A DNA stretch of 64,000 bases from Natronosalvus halobius (lineage in GTDB: Archaea; Halobacteriota; Halobacteria; Halobacteriales; Natrialbaceae): assembly GCF_024138145.1 (NCBI RefSeq), contig NZ_CP099997.1:3286001-3350000 (forward strand). The letters run 5' to 3'. The notes beneath the pieces were generated by a model. The model searched no databases and was not told the origin of the DNA. It was given only the letters and a program-made list of their open reading frames with translations. The translations under genes were made by a program, and so were the position numbers. This document shows, one piece after another, positions 1-8,376 of the stretch. The stretch's first letter is position 1, and the number at the start of each line of letters is the position of its first letter.

Positions 1-1209
1 CTGGGTCATCGAGAGTTCGAACTCGGACGTCTGTACGAGGTCCGCTTCCTTCTGAGCCTCGATCATCTGCCGGGCCTCGTCGAACTGGTCGGCGAGTTCG
101 TCGTCGACGTCGTCGAGGGACTCGGCGATTTCGATGACGCCCAGGACGACCTGGTCGTAGTTGTGGATCTCGGTATTCCAGTCGATGACGACCGTCGAGC
201 CGTCCTGCTCGGCGGAGAACTGGAGTTGCTCGATGTGCAACTCGGCGAGGCGGTCGGCGATCGCTCGTGCCTCGGTTTCGTCGAGGTCGAGTTCGGGATC
301 GTTCTGGAGTTCCATCGCGATCATGTCGGCAACCTGGTCGTTGATGCCGGTGAAGGTAACCGAATACTCGAGGTCGACTGTCGCCGACTCGCCGTTGTCG
401 TCGTAGCTGTAGGACTCGAGCGTGAGGTCGTAATCCCCGCCGAAGTTCATCGCGACGGACTGGAACTGGCGGTCGAGGGCGGCGCGTGCGTCCTCCTCGG
501 TGGCCCAGTTGTCCTGCTCGTAGTCGCTGAGCGCTCGCGTTTCGCTCACTGAGAGGTCGTACTGGTCGTCGCTCTGGGTAAGCGTCATGTCGATGGTGAA
601 GTCACCCTCTCCAGCGGGGGTTCCGCTGTCGACGGTCATCGTCCCCGAGGACTCGAACGTCGTCGCGGTGGTTCTGGTCTGTGCGGAGATGTCGACCGAT
701 TCCTCCGCTTCGACGTAGTTACTCTCGTTGATTACCATCGCGAGGTTGGCGTTCGCCGCGTAGGTGGTTCGAGACTGTTCGAGGTTGACGTCGGCGCTGA
801 ACTCGTCGTAGGCGTCGACGTCTCGGAACGTGAGGTCGGCCGAACTCGTGACCGACTCGGGGGACATTCGGAACGACGCGTCCCCGACCATGCCGAGTTC
901 CTCGCTGACGTTCTCGTCCATCTCGGTGAAGTCGGCGCCGTAGAGGGCGTGCATGAGCCCCGTCTGGGTCTCGATACCGAACGTGCCAGAGACGGCCTCC
1001 GCGTCGGGGTCGTCCGAGGTCTCCTCGTAGACGAGCACGGCGTCGCCGTTCTCGGAGACGTAAACCTCGTCTGCTTCGTCGGGGTTTGCGTCGAATTCTT
1101 CCTGCGTCGACGCGCCTGTAGACTGCGTCGCCGCGATCGCCGTCGCTCCCAGACTCGCAACGAGAAAGAGCGACAGCACTAGTGCACCAATTTGTTTCTT
1201 GCGCATCAT
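1..1209 (-). CDS. Exported acidic protein of unknown function, 3' end missing
   Basis: The reverse frame is open from an ATG pair at 1209/1206 to the window edge, so about 403 codons are visible and the C-terminus lies outside. It begins MMRKKQIGALVLSLFLVASL followed by a small-residue stretch ending ...AIAA, a typical Sec signal peptide. The mature part is very acidic and rich in Thr, Ser and beta-prone stretches, with repeated segments built around Asp/Glu, as in secreted haloarchaeal surface proteins. A TATA-like stretch lies about 30 nt upstream (near 1238-1246), which supports the start. I do not recognise the family, and an anchor or sorting signal cannot be judged because the C-terminus is missing. 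Confidence 0.75.
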   Translation of the reverse strand, partial: MMRKKQIGALVLSLFLVASLGATAIAATQSTGASTQEEFDANPDEADEVYVSENGDAVLVYEETSDDPDAEAVSGTFGIETQTGLMHALYGADFTEMDENVSEELGMVGDASFRMSPESVTSSADLTFRDVDAYDEFSADVNLEQSRTTYAANANLAMVINESNYVEAEESVDISAQTRTTATTFESSGTMTVDSGTPAGEGDFTIDMTLTQSDDQYDLSVSETRALSDYEQDNWATEEDARAALDRQFQSVAMNFGGDYDLTLESYSYDDNGESATVDLEYSVTFTGINDQVADMIAMELQNDPELDLDETEARAIADRLAELHIEQLQFSAEQDGSTVVIDWNTEIHNYDQVVLGVIEIAESLDDVDDELADQFDEARQMIEAQKEADLVQTSEFELSMTQ

Positions 1210-1348
1210 ACCTACTGGTAAGGTGGACACTTCATACGCATAATAGTTTCTGTGTCCGCTTGTTAGCAGATAACAATATTTGCCAGCGAAGACCGACGAT
1301 GATTCGTCGGGCTTTTGGCCGCTGACGCCCCATTCGCGAGTAACACCC

Positions 1349-2596
1349 GTGGCCCGCTATCACATCGAGACCTACGGCTGTACGTCCAATCGCGGCGAGA
1401 GCCGCGAGATCGAGCGGCGCCTCCGTGATGCGGGCCACTATCGCGTCGACGACCCGGAGACGGCCGACGTTGCCATCCTCAACACCTGTACCGTCGTCGA
1501 GAAGACCGAGCGAAACATGCTCGAGCGAGCCACGGAACTGAGCGAGGAGACCGCCGACCTGTTCGTCACCGGCTGTATGGCCCTCGCCCAGGGCGAGGAG
1601 TTCGCCACCCTCGATGCGCAGGTCCTCCACTGGGACGAGGTTCCGACCGCGGTCACCAACGGCGAGTGTCCCACGACGACGCCCGACGCCGAGCCGATCC
1701 TTGACGGCGTTATCGGTATCCTCCCCATCGCGCGCGGCTGTATGTCCGACTGCTCGTACTGCATCACGAAGCACGCGACGGGGAAAATCGAGTCGCCGCC
1801 GATCGAGGAGAACGTCGAGAAGGCGCGCGCGCTCGTCCACGCGGGGGCGAAAGAGATCCGGATCACCGGCCAGGACACCGGCGTCTACGGCTGGGACACC
1901 GGCGAACGCAAACTGCACGAACTCCTCGAGCGAATCTGTGCCATCGACGGAGACTTTCGCGTGCGCGTCGGGATGGCCAACCCGAAGGGTGTCCACGGCA
2001 TTCGCGAGGAACTCGCCGACGTCTTCGCGTCGAACGACGAACTCTACGACTTCCTGCACGCGCCCGTACAGTCGGGTAGCGACGACGTCCTCGGGGACAT
2101 GCGCCGCCAGCACCAGGTCAGCGAGTACCTCGAGGTCGTCGAAACGTTCGAGGAGGCGCTCGGCTACTGGACGCTCTCGACGGACTTCATCGTCGGCTTC
2201 CCGACCGAGACCGACCACGATCACGAGCAGTCGATGGCCCTCCTGCGGGAGACCCAGCCCGAGAAGATCAACGTCACCCGGTTCTCGAAGCGACCCGGCA
2301 CCGACGCCGCGGAGATGAAGGGCCTCGGCGGCACGATCAAGAAGGAGCGCTCGAAGACGATGTCCGAACTCAAACTCGAGATCGTCGGCGCCGCCTACGA
2401 AGGGATGGTCGGCGACACTCGCGAGGACGTCCTGGTCGTCGAGGAGGGGACGGGCGACTCCGTGAAGTGTCGCGATTCCGCGTACCGCCAGCTCATCGTC
2501 CGCAACGCCGGCGAGTACGGCCTCGAGCCCGGGCAGTTCGTCGACCTCGAGGTGACGAGCGCGAACACCGTGTACGCGTTCGCCGAGCCGGTCTGA
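1349..2596 (+). CDS. Archaeal threonylcarbamoyladenosine tRNA methylthiotransferase (MiaB-like radical SAM)
   Basis: Predicted to add a methylthio group to t6A at position 37 of ANN-decoding tRNAs, using two iron-sulfur clusters. The N-terminal methylthiotransferase domain starts ARYHIETYGCTSNRGE and has further conserved Cys in NTCTVV and VTGCMA. The radical SAM motif RGCMSDCSYC (CxxxCxxC) is near residue 130, and a TRAM-like domain closes the protein. The length of 415 aa fits the archaeal MiaB-like/CDKAL1 group. I chose the GTG at 1349: the frame is also open from an ATG at 1280, but the residues in between do not look like the family and a TATA-like stretch at 1271-1278 would place that ATG upstream of transcription. 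It stands alone, divergent from the exported protein. Confidence 0.88.
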   Translation: MARYHIETYGCTSNRGESREIERRLRDAGHYRVDDPETADVAILNTCTVVEKTERNMLERATELSEETADLFVTGCMALAQGEEFATLDAQVLHWDEVPTAVTNGECPTTTPDAEPILDGVIGILPIARGCMSDCSYCITKHATGKIESPPIEENVEKARALVHAGAKEIRITGQDTGVYGWDTGERKLHELLERICAIDGDFRVRVGMANPKGVHGIREELADVFASNDELYDFLHAPVQSGSDDVLGDMRRQHQVSEYLEVVETFEEALGYWTLSTDFIVGFPTETDHDHEQSMALLRETQPEKINVTRFSKRPGTDAAEMKGLGGTIKKERSKTMSELKLEIVGAAYEGMVGDTREDVLVVEEGTGDSVKCRDSAYRQLIVRNAGEYGLEPGQFVDLEVTSANTVYAFAEPV

Positions 2597-2616
2597 GCGC
2601 GGGTTTGGGACTCAAC

Positions 2617-2662
2617 CCCTTAATCGTCTTCTCAAGAGACCCTTAACCGTCTTCTCGAGAGC
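2617..2662. repeat. Two tandem 23-bp imperfect repeats
   Basis: Copies at 2617-2639 and 2640-2662 share about 20 of 23 positions; each begins CCCTTAA and carries CGTCTTCTC followed by AGAG. They lie right after the methylthiotransferase stop and about 150 bp before the aldehyde dehydrogenase. They could be a duplicated promoter-proximal element or part of the upstream gene's 3' end. Nothing else was seen in the 219-bp gap. Confidence 0.5.
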
Positions 2663-2815
2663 CTCGACAGCTGCGGTGCCCGTTTCGGCAGCCGATGACG
2701 CGATCAATTGTTTCACCGATTTTGGGATTTTTCGAGCGAACAGTCACCAGGTGGGGCTCTTTGGTCCTCGGGCTGGTAGGGTACCAGACCGTGCGACGCG
2801 GTCGGAGACACGACA

Positions 2816-4213
2816 ATGGACAGCATCAATCCGGCGACGGGCGAGGTGGTCGAAACGTACGATGATCACACTGCGGACGACGTCGACTCCATCCTCGAGG
2901 AGTCGGCGGACGCTATAGACGCCTGGGCGGAGACGCCCATCACCGATCGACAGCAGTTACTCGAGCGTGCAGCCGAGATCCTGCGTGATCGTGAAGACCA
3001 GTACGCCGAGTTGATCACCCACGAGATGGGGAAACCGATCTCGGAGTCCCGGGCGGAAGTCGAGAAGTGTGCCTGGGTCTGTGAGTACTACGCCGAACGG
3101 GCGGGCGAGTTCCTCGCGGATCGGGTTATCGGGAGCGAACCCAACGCACGGACGTTCGTCTCCTACGAACCGCTCGGAGCGGTGCTCGCGGTGATGCCCT
3201 GGAACTTCCCGTTCTGGCAGGTGTTCCGATTCGCCGCGCCCCACCTCACGGCGGGCAACGTCGGTCTGCTCAAGCACGCCTCGAACGTACCGGGGTGCGC
3301 GCTGGCGATCGAGGACGTCTTCCGGGAGGCTGGTTACCCGGAGGGCGTCTTCTCGACGCTGCTGGTAGACTCCGAGAAGATGGAGGACGTGATCCGGGAC
3401 GACCGTCTCGACGCACTGACGCTCACGGGGAGCGAGGGCGCGGGACGCATTGTCGCCGAACAGGCCGGGAGCGAGTTGAAAAAGCACGTCCTCGAACTCG
3501 GCGGGAGCGACCCGTTCGTCGTGTGCGATGACGCCGACCTCGACGCGGCGGCCGAAACCGGCGTCGCTGCCCGAACGATTAACTCCGGTCAGTCCTGTAT
3601 CGCCGCCAAGCGGTTCATCGTCGTCGACGCCGTCTTCGAGGACTTCCTCGACCGGTTCGTCCAGGAGATGGAGGCCCTCGAGGTGGGTGACCCGACGGAC
3701 TCGGACACCCAGGTTGGCCCGCAGGCCCGCGAGGACCTCGTGGAGGACCTCCAAGAGCAGGTCGAAGCGAGCGTCGACGCCGGTGCCGACCTCGCGTGTG
3801 GCGGCGACCCGATGGACCGCGAGGGCTGGTACTACCCGCCGACGGTGCTCGTGGAACCGCCCGCGGACAGTCCCGCAGCGACCGAGGAGGTGTTCGGCCC
3901 GGTCGCGGCGGTGTTCCGCGCCGAGGACGAGGCCGACGCGATCGAGATGGCCAACGACATCCACTACGGACTCGGCGCCTCGGTATGGACGAACGACCTA
4001 GAGCGCGGCGAAGGACTCGCTCGCGAGATCGATGCCGGCTGCGTGTTTGTCAACGAACTCGTCAAATCCGATCCGCGGGTGCCCTTCGGCGGCGTGAAAG
4101 CGTCGGGATACGGCCGGGAACTCGGGAAGGAAGGGATCCACGAGTTCGTCAATCGAAAGACCGTGTGGGTCCAGTCGCCTGGTGACGAAGACGATGCGGT
4201 TCCCACGGAGTGA
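2816..4213 (+). CDS. NAD(P)-dependent aldehyde dehydrogenase, succinate-semialdehyde type
   Basis: Member of the aldehyde dehydrogenase superfamily, closest by eye to succinate-semialdehyde dehydrogenases (GabD-like), which oxidise an aldehyde to its acid with NAD(P)+. It begins MDSINPATGEVVETY. The cofactor region PWNFPFWQ, the general-base Glu in LELGGSDP (E227) and the nucleophile in SGQSCIAAKR (C261) are all present, with the usual spacing of 34 residues. At 465 aa it is full length for the family. Its stop overlaps the GTG start of the next gene (GTGA at 4210-4213), implying translational coupling with the ThDP enzyme. The exact substrate is inferred; other short semialdehydes are possible. 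Confidence 0.85.
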   Translation: MDSINPATGEVVETYDDHTADDVDSILEESADAIDAWAETPITDRQQLLERAAEILRDREDQYAELITHEMGKPISESRAEVEKCAWVCEYYAERAGEFLADRVIGSEPNARTFVSYEPLGAVLAVMPWNFPFWQVFRFAAPHLTAGNVGLLKHASNVPGCALAIEDVFREAGYPEGVFSTLLVDSEKMEDVIRDDRLDALTLTGSEGAGRIVAEQAGSELKKHVLELGGSDPFVVCDDADLDAAAETGVAARTINSGQSCIAAKRFIVVDAVFEDFLDRFVQEMEALEVGDPTDSDTQVGPQAREDLVEDLQEQVEASVDAGADLACGGDPMDREGWYYPPTVLVEPPADSPAATEEVFGPVAAVFRAEDEADAIEMANDIHYGLGASVWTNDLERGEGLAREIDAGCVFVNELVKSDPRVPFGGVKASGYGRELGKEGIHEFVNRKTVWVQSPGDEDDAVPTE

Positions 4214-5823
4214 GTCCCGTGTCCACCGCATCCGACCTGCTCGTGGCCTGTCTCGAGGCAGAGGGCGTCGAGCACGTCTTCGGGCTTCCCGGTGAAGAAA
4301 TCGAGGACCTCCTGTTCTCGCTCCGGGAGTCGTCGATAACGTTCGTCCCGACCCGCCACGAACAGGGCGCGGCGTTCATGGCCGACGTACACGGCCGATT
4401 AACCGGCGAGGCGGGCGTCTGCCTCTCGACACTCGGGCCAGGCGCGACCAACCTCGTCACCGGGGTCGCGGACGCTCACCTGGACAAGAGTCCGGTCGTC
4501 GCGATCACTGGCCAGGGCGGTCTGGAACGGCTCCACAAGGAGAGTCATCAGGCGCTCGAGGTGGTCGACATCTTCGAGCCGATCGTCAAGTGGAACGCTC
4601 AGCTGACTGCCCCGGAGATCGTCCCCGAATCTATCCGCAAGGCGTTCAAACTCGCCGAGTATGAGAAACCGGGAGCAACCCACCTCGAGTTCCCCGAGGA
4701 CGTCGCCGGCGAATTCATCGACGCCAGTCCGATCCCCCAGCACGATCAGGTTCGTCGACCCGACCCGGATACGGAATCGGCGGCACGAGCGGCCCGGACG
4801 ATCGAGGCGGCCGAGCGCCCGATCCTCCTCGCTGGTAACGGTGCGGTGCGGACCCGTGCGTCCGACCGACTGCGCGCGTTCGTCGATCGTCTCGACATTC
4901 CAGTCGTCGCGACGTACATGGGGAAGGGAGCGATCTCCGACCGCGAACCAGCGTCGCTCCTGACGCTCGACTCCGGCCCGGACGAGGAGGCTGCCCGTGC
5001 CATCGAACTGGCCGACTGCGTCGTTGCCGTCGGGTACGACATCGCCGAACACGACCCGGCAGCGTGGAACCCCGACCTCGAAACGGCGGTCGTCCACGTC
5101 GATCACGAACCAGCCGAGGTGTACCGCCACTACAACCCCGAGGTGGAGATCGTCGCCGACGTCGGTGCGTCCCTCGAGGCGATCGGCGAGCACCTTTCTG
5201 CGGGCGCCTGCTCGCTGTGGTGTGCCGACCGACACGACCGGATCATCGAGCACGTTTCCGCGGCGCCGGAGGCGGACGACCCCGTCACCGTCAGGAGTAC
5301 ACTTCCCCTGCTTCGCGAGGCGATGGCCGACGAAGACGTACTGGTCTCGGACGTGGGGAACCACAAGCTCGCGATTGCACAGAATTACCCGACCTACGAG
5401 CCCAATACCTGCGTCATCTCCAACGGTCTGGCGAGCATGGGTATTGCCGTACCGGGCGCACTCGCGGCCGATCTCACCGTGGACGCGAACGTAGTCGCCG
5501 CGACTGGCGACGGCGGCTTTCTGATGAACGCGGCAGAGATCGAGACCGCGACGCGCCTCGGCTGTGCGTTCACCATCGTCGTGTTCACCGACGACGATTA
5601 CGGACTCATCTCCGCACAACAGGTCGACCATCGAGGAGAGTCCACCGGAACGACGCTCTCCAATCCCGACTTCGTCGCTTTCGCCGAGAGCTTCGGGATC
5701 GACGCCCGTGGCCCCGAGACGTGGGACGAGATCGATCGGGCGTTCGCGGAAGCGGTCCCCTCTGACGACCTGACCCTGATCGAGGTGCGTCTGGACGCGT
5801 TACGTCCGGGCTCGAGCGGGTGA
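4210..5823 (+). CDS. Thiamine-diphosphate enzyme of the acetolactate synthase large-subunit family
   Basis: A 537-aa protein with the three-domain layout of acetolactate synthase-like enzymes. The N-terminal pyrimidine-binding domain has the cofactor-activating Glu in TRHEQGAAFMADVHGR, then comes a central domain, then a C-terminal pyrophosphate domain with GDGGFLMNAAEIETAT. The metal-binding segment normally ending in N-N reads VVFTDDDYGLI, so its usual Asn pair is replaced by Thr/Asp, which makes a classical branched-chain role uncertain. It starts at GTG 4210, overlapping the dehydrogenase stop; a second GTG at 4219 is possible. The coupled dehydrogenase suggests that one enzyme makes or uses an aldehyde or 2-oxo acid for the other. 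No regulatory small subunit (ilvN) lies nearby. Confidence 0.82.
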   Translation: MSPVSTASDLLVACLEAEGVEHVFGLPGEEIEDLLFSLRESSITFVPTRHEQGAAFMADVHGRLTGEAGVCLSTLGPGATNLVTGVADAHLDKSPVVAITGQGGLERLHKESHQALEVVDIFEPIVKWNAQLTAPEIVPESIRKAFKLAEYEKPGATHLEFPEDVAGEFIDASPIPQHDQVRRPDPDTESAARAARTIEAAERPILLAGNGAVRTRASDRLRAFVDRLDIPVVATYMGKGAISDREPASLLTLDSGPDEEAARAIELADCVVAVGYDIAEHDPAAWNPDLETAVVHVDHEPAEVYRHYNPEVEIVADVGASLEAIGEHLSAGACSLWCADRHDRIIEHVSAAPEADDPVTVRSTLPLLREAMADEDVLVSDVGNHKLAIAQNYPTYEPNTCVISNGLASMGIAVPGALAADLTVDANVVAATGDGGFLMNAAEIETATRLGCAFTIVVFTDDDYGLISAQQVDHRGESTGTTLSNPDFVAFAESFGIDARGPETWDEIDRAFAEAVPSDDLTLIEVRLDALRPGSSG

Positions 5824-5851
5824 TCGTCGCCTGCGGAATCGCTCGAGGCGG

Positions 5852-6397
5852 CTATTCGAACGCAAATCGAACCGCACTCGAGTCGTCCAGGACACGTGCC
5901 CCTTCCTGGACGGCGAAGGCTTCGTGGACGAGGGCGTACGTCTCCTCGAGTGCCTCGACGATGACCGTGGTATCGCTCAAGACGGGCATGAAGTTAGTGT
6001 CGCCCTGCCACCGCGGGACGACGTGAGTGTGCAGGTGGTCGCCGATCGAGCCGCCCGCTCCCTCACCCAGGTTCAGCCCAGCGTTGAATCCGTCCGGCTC
6101 CAGGGCACTCTCGAGGGCGTCGAACGTGCGCTGTTTCAGGCGAGCATGGTCGAGCAGTTCTTCGTCCGTGAGTTCGGTATAGTCGCCAGTGTGGCGGTGG
6201 GGGATCACCATGACGTGCCCGGGGTTGTACGGGGCGTTGTTCAGCAATACGAAGGCGTGGTCGCTCCGGGCGACGAGGCGGTTTTCCCGTTCGTCTTCCC
6301 ACTCGGGAAGTTCACAGAAGACGCACTCGTCGACGTTCGGATTTTGCTCCTCGCGCCTGATCCACTCTATTCGCCACGGCGCAAAGATCCGGTCCAT
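5852..6397 (-). CDS. HIT-family nucleotide hydrolase/transferase
   Basis: The histidine-triad motif is clear as DHLHTHVVPRW (HxHxHxx), where the middle His is the catalytic nucleophile acting on nucleoside phosphoramidates or dinucleotide polyphosphates. An N-terminal CVFCELP pair together with downstream His residues suggests the zinc-binding subset of HIT proteins. The protein is 181 aa if it starts at MDRIFAPWRIEWI; the longer open frame to 6457 adds 20 residues that do not look like the family. It is convergent with the ThDP enzyme (29-bp gap). The substrate is not predictable; an Ap4A hydrolase-like role is the usual guess. Confidence 0.85.
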   Translation of the reverse strand: MDRIFAPWRIEWIRREEQNPNVDECVFCELPEWEDERENRLVARSDHAFVLLNNAPYNPGHVMVIPHRHTGDYTELTDEELLDHARLKQRTFDALESALEPDGFNAGLNLGEGAGGSIGDHLHTHVVPRWQGDTNFMPVLSDTTVIVEALEETYALVHEAFAVQEGARVLDDSSAVRFAFE

Positions 6398-6543
6398 ACG
6401 GGTTCCACTCGAGACGAACTGAAAGAGGTGTCGAGAGGAGGGGCGAGCGGTGAGCAATGCGAGGACAAACGGCTCGATTCCGCTATTGTGACGTGTTGGC
6501 CGTTCTCACGGGTTCTATCGGTAATCCAAACTTACACTTCTGT

Positions 6544-6564
6544 CACGAATTTCAGGAATTCGTG
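6544..6564. promoter_or_regulatory. Perfect 8-bp inverted repeat
   Basis: CACGAATT (6544-6551) and AATTCGTG (6557-6564) are exact reverse complements separated by TCAGG. It lies about 150 bp upstream of each flanking start, so it is too far out for a leaderless core promoter. It may be an operator or a hairpin in a longer leader. Confidence 0.45.
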
Positions 6565-6679
6565 AAATAATCGATAAGCAATGAGTTTGAACTGTATAAA
6601 ACGGTCTCGGCCCTTATTATGGTCTGTATAATCCCCTGCTTGCGGTTTTCTCGACTCAGATTCCGAAATGAAACCGGGC

Positions 6680-6691
6680 TTTAATACTTAT
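6680..6691 (+). promoter_or_regulatory. TATA-like box for the zinc-ribbon gene
   Basis: The stretch TTTAATACTTAT ends about 20 nt before the ATG at 6711, the spacing expected for a leaderless haloarchaeal transcript. Confidence 0.5.
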
Positions 6692-6710
6692 CTAACGGAA
6701 GAACCTCTCA

Positions 6711-6911
6711 ATGGCAACGACTGACAACTCATTCAACGGATTGACCGAGTACTGCAAGGACTGCGACCTGGACACGCTACACGAAGTCAACGTGCAGATC
6801 CGCACCGAGAGCCTCAAAAAAGAGAACGCGCAGTTTTCCCGCGAACCCTACCGCGTCACCGAGTGCCAGCGCTGTGGAACGCGCTCGAGCCAACGGATGA
6901 ACAACGCCTAA
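6711..6911 (+). CDS. Small zinc beta-ribbon protein
   Basis: A 66-aa protein with two CxxC pairs (YCKDCD near the N-terminus and ECQRCG near the C-terminus), spaced to bind one zinc in a ribbon fold. The protein is otherwise hydrophilic, and its tail (CGTRSSQRMNNA) carries basic residues. Small haloarchaeal zinc-ribbon proteins of this kind are widespread and mostly uncharacterised. The function is unknown; nucleic-acid or protein binding is plausible. Well-placed TATA-like box about 25 nt upstream; stands alone. Confidence 0.8.
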   Translation: MATTDNSFNGLTEYCKDCDLDTLHEVNVQIRTESLKKENAQFSREPYRVTECQRCGTRSSQRMNNA

Positions 6912-7040
6912 ACACTGGCGTCCGGTGACCCCCTGGTCCCCATTTCCTTTTCCCTCTCGTTGTGTTCTGCGTACGACCGCTTACCGGTCGGTCAACAGGC
7001 GGTTCGAGGCGAGTGTCTCGGGGCTCGACCCCGAGGCAGT

Positions 7041-7943
7041 TCACTGATCGGCCGTCGTGACTTCACACCCGTTTTCGGTGACGATGACGGTGTGTTCTTT
7101 CTGACTGACCAGACAGCCCTCGTCCTCCTTGAGCACGGGGTAGCCGTGGACCACGTTCTGGCGCTTGAGCCGACGAAGCGCCATCTCGGGGCGGTCGGTC
7201 TCGAGCCAGCGGGTCGCAAACGGCAGGGTTCGGAATTCCTCGGTGATCTGTGCGAGCGCGTCTCGCGCCTGTCGATTGCGAACCGACGCCTCTCGCTCGA
7301 GCGAGTAAATCTCCTCGCTCGAGCCCTCGGTCACCTTCCCGCCACCGTCGGTCGCGAACGGTTCGATGGCGACGACGTCACCCACCTCGAGGGTCGTCCC
7401 CTGGGAGACAGCCCGGTTGGGGATGTTTGGGCTGGTGTGTTGTTCCCAGTGACCCAGGCCGTGACCGGTGAGGTTGACCACGGGGTTGTAGCCGTAGCCG
7501 TCGATGACTTCCTCGATTTCGGCGCCGATGTCGCCGGTGTTCACGCCGGGTTCGACGAGGTCGAGGGCGGCCTCGAGGGCCTGCTCTGAGGCCTCCGCGA
7601 GTTCGGGATTCCCGGAGAGGTCGACCGTGATGGCGGTGTCGGCGAGCCAGCCGTCGATGTGGACGCCGATGTCGAGGTTGATCATCTCCTCGCCGAAGGT
7701 CGACTCGTCGTCGATGGTCGGCGTGCGGTGGGCCGCCTCCTCGTCGATGGAGATGTTGACGGGGAAGGCTGGCTGTCCGCCGAGTTCCCTGATACGGTCT
7801 TCGGCGTACTCGGCGACCTCGAGGTGGCTCACGCCGACTTCGACGCGGTCGGCGGCTTCCTGACGGACCTGGGCGAGGATCGCCCCGGCTTCGCGATGCT
7901 TCTCGTACTGTTCGGCCTCGAGGTCGACCGCGCTGTCGCTCAT
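7041..7943 (-). CDS. map: Methionine aminopeptidase, type II
   Basis: Removes the initiator Met from nascent proteins. The five metal ligands of the pita-bread fold are visible: Asp in NLDIGVHIDGW, Asp in ADTAITV, His in GHGLGHW, Glu in AIEPFATDG and Glu in SQKEHTVIV. An inserted helical region between the last two Glu ligands marks the archaeal/eukaryotic type II class. The length of 300 aa is usual for archaeal Map. A TATA-like box (CTTTTTATCG on the minus strand, near 7964-7973) sits about 25 nt before the ATG, supporting this start and a leaderless transcript. No operon partner is apparent. Confidence 0.95.
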   Translation of the reverse strand: MSDSAVDLEAEQYEKHREAGAILAQVRQEAADRVEVGVSHLEVAEYAEDRIRELGGQPAFPVNISIDEEAAHRTPTIDDESTFGEEMINLDIGVHIDGWLADTAITVDLSGNPELAEASEQALEAALDLVEPGVNTGDIGAEIEEVIDGYGYNPVVNLTGHGLGHWEQHTSPNIPNRAVSQGTTLEVGDVVAIEPFATDGGGKVTEGSSEEIYSLEREASVRNRQARDALAQITEEFRTLPFATRWLETDRPEMALRRLKRQNVVHGYPVLKEDEGCLVSQKEHTVIVTENGCEVTTADQ

Positions 7944-8102
7944 GCCGTGTGCTTGTGCGGGTCGATAAAAAGAGATTGCGTCACGTCTCGGCGCGAGTCC
8001 GTCACCGATTGGGCCCGATCCAATTTCGTCTCACGCCGGTTATACCGTCCCGATTCGATCTCGTCGTACGTCGGTCACCGCCCCGATCCGATCGACGGCG
8101 CA

Positions 8103-8315
8103 CTAGGCCGGGGTTCGCCCGCCCCGGACCAGTTTAAGCACGCCCTGGGCGAGCATCCCGAGCATCGTCCACTTCCAGGCGAGTGCGGCGAGGACGAGCA
8201 GTCCTGCCGCCCTGATTCGGCGGCCGTTCTTGAACGCCCGTTTCGCCTCCGCGGCGACCGAGAGGACTGTCAGCGATCGAGCCGCTTTCGAGCCGAGGAG
8301 TCGTTTGAGTACCAT
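8103..8315 (-). CDS. Small membrane protein, unknown
   Basis: A 70-aa basic protein (MVLKRLLGSKAARSL...) with a hydrophobic stretch around AAGLLVLAALAWKW and a second near the C-terminus (MLGMLAQGVLKL). The positive charge is unusual for a haloarchaeal proteome. It lies between map and the DUF368 gene, all on the minus strand, 61 bp downstream of the DUF368 stop, so cotranscription with DUF368 is possible. No family was recognised. The coding call rests on strand context and composition. Confidence 0.55.
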   Translation of the reverse strand: MVLKRLLGSKAARSLTVLSVAAEAKRAFKNGRRIRAAGLLVLAALAWKWTMLGMLAQGVLKLVRGGRTPA

Positions 8316-8376
8316 ACCCTCTCTATCTTTCGAGGCGGGTTACTTCGCGTGCCGGGATGTGCAAGCTATCGCGGAA

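Larger units (their letters stand above)
6398..6710. other. AT-rich divergent intergenic region
   Basis: This 313-bp stretch separates the divergent HIT and zinc-ribbon genes and is markedly more AT-rich than its surroundings. It holds a perfect inverted repeat at 6544-6564, TATA-like stretches near 6592-6600 and 6627-6633, and the core promoter of the zinc-ribbon gene at about 6680. No coding frame of useful length or RNA gene was recognised. Confidence 0.6.

Noticed and set aside
4399-5631. Long minus-strand open frame of 410 codons antisense to the ThDP enzyme
   Set aside because: Composition is typical of a GC-rich shadow frame (many Arg/Val/Asp, no domain), and the plus strand has all cofactor motifs.
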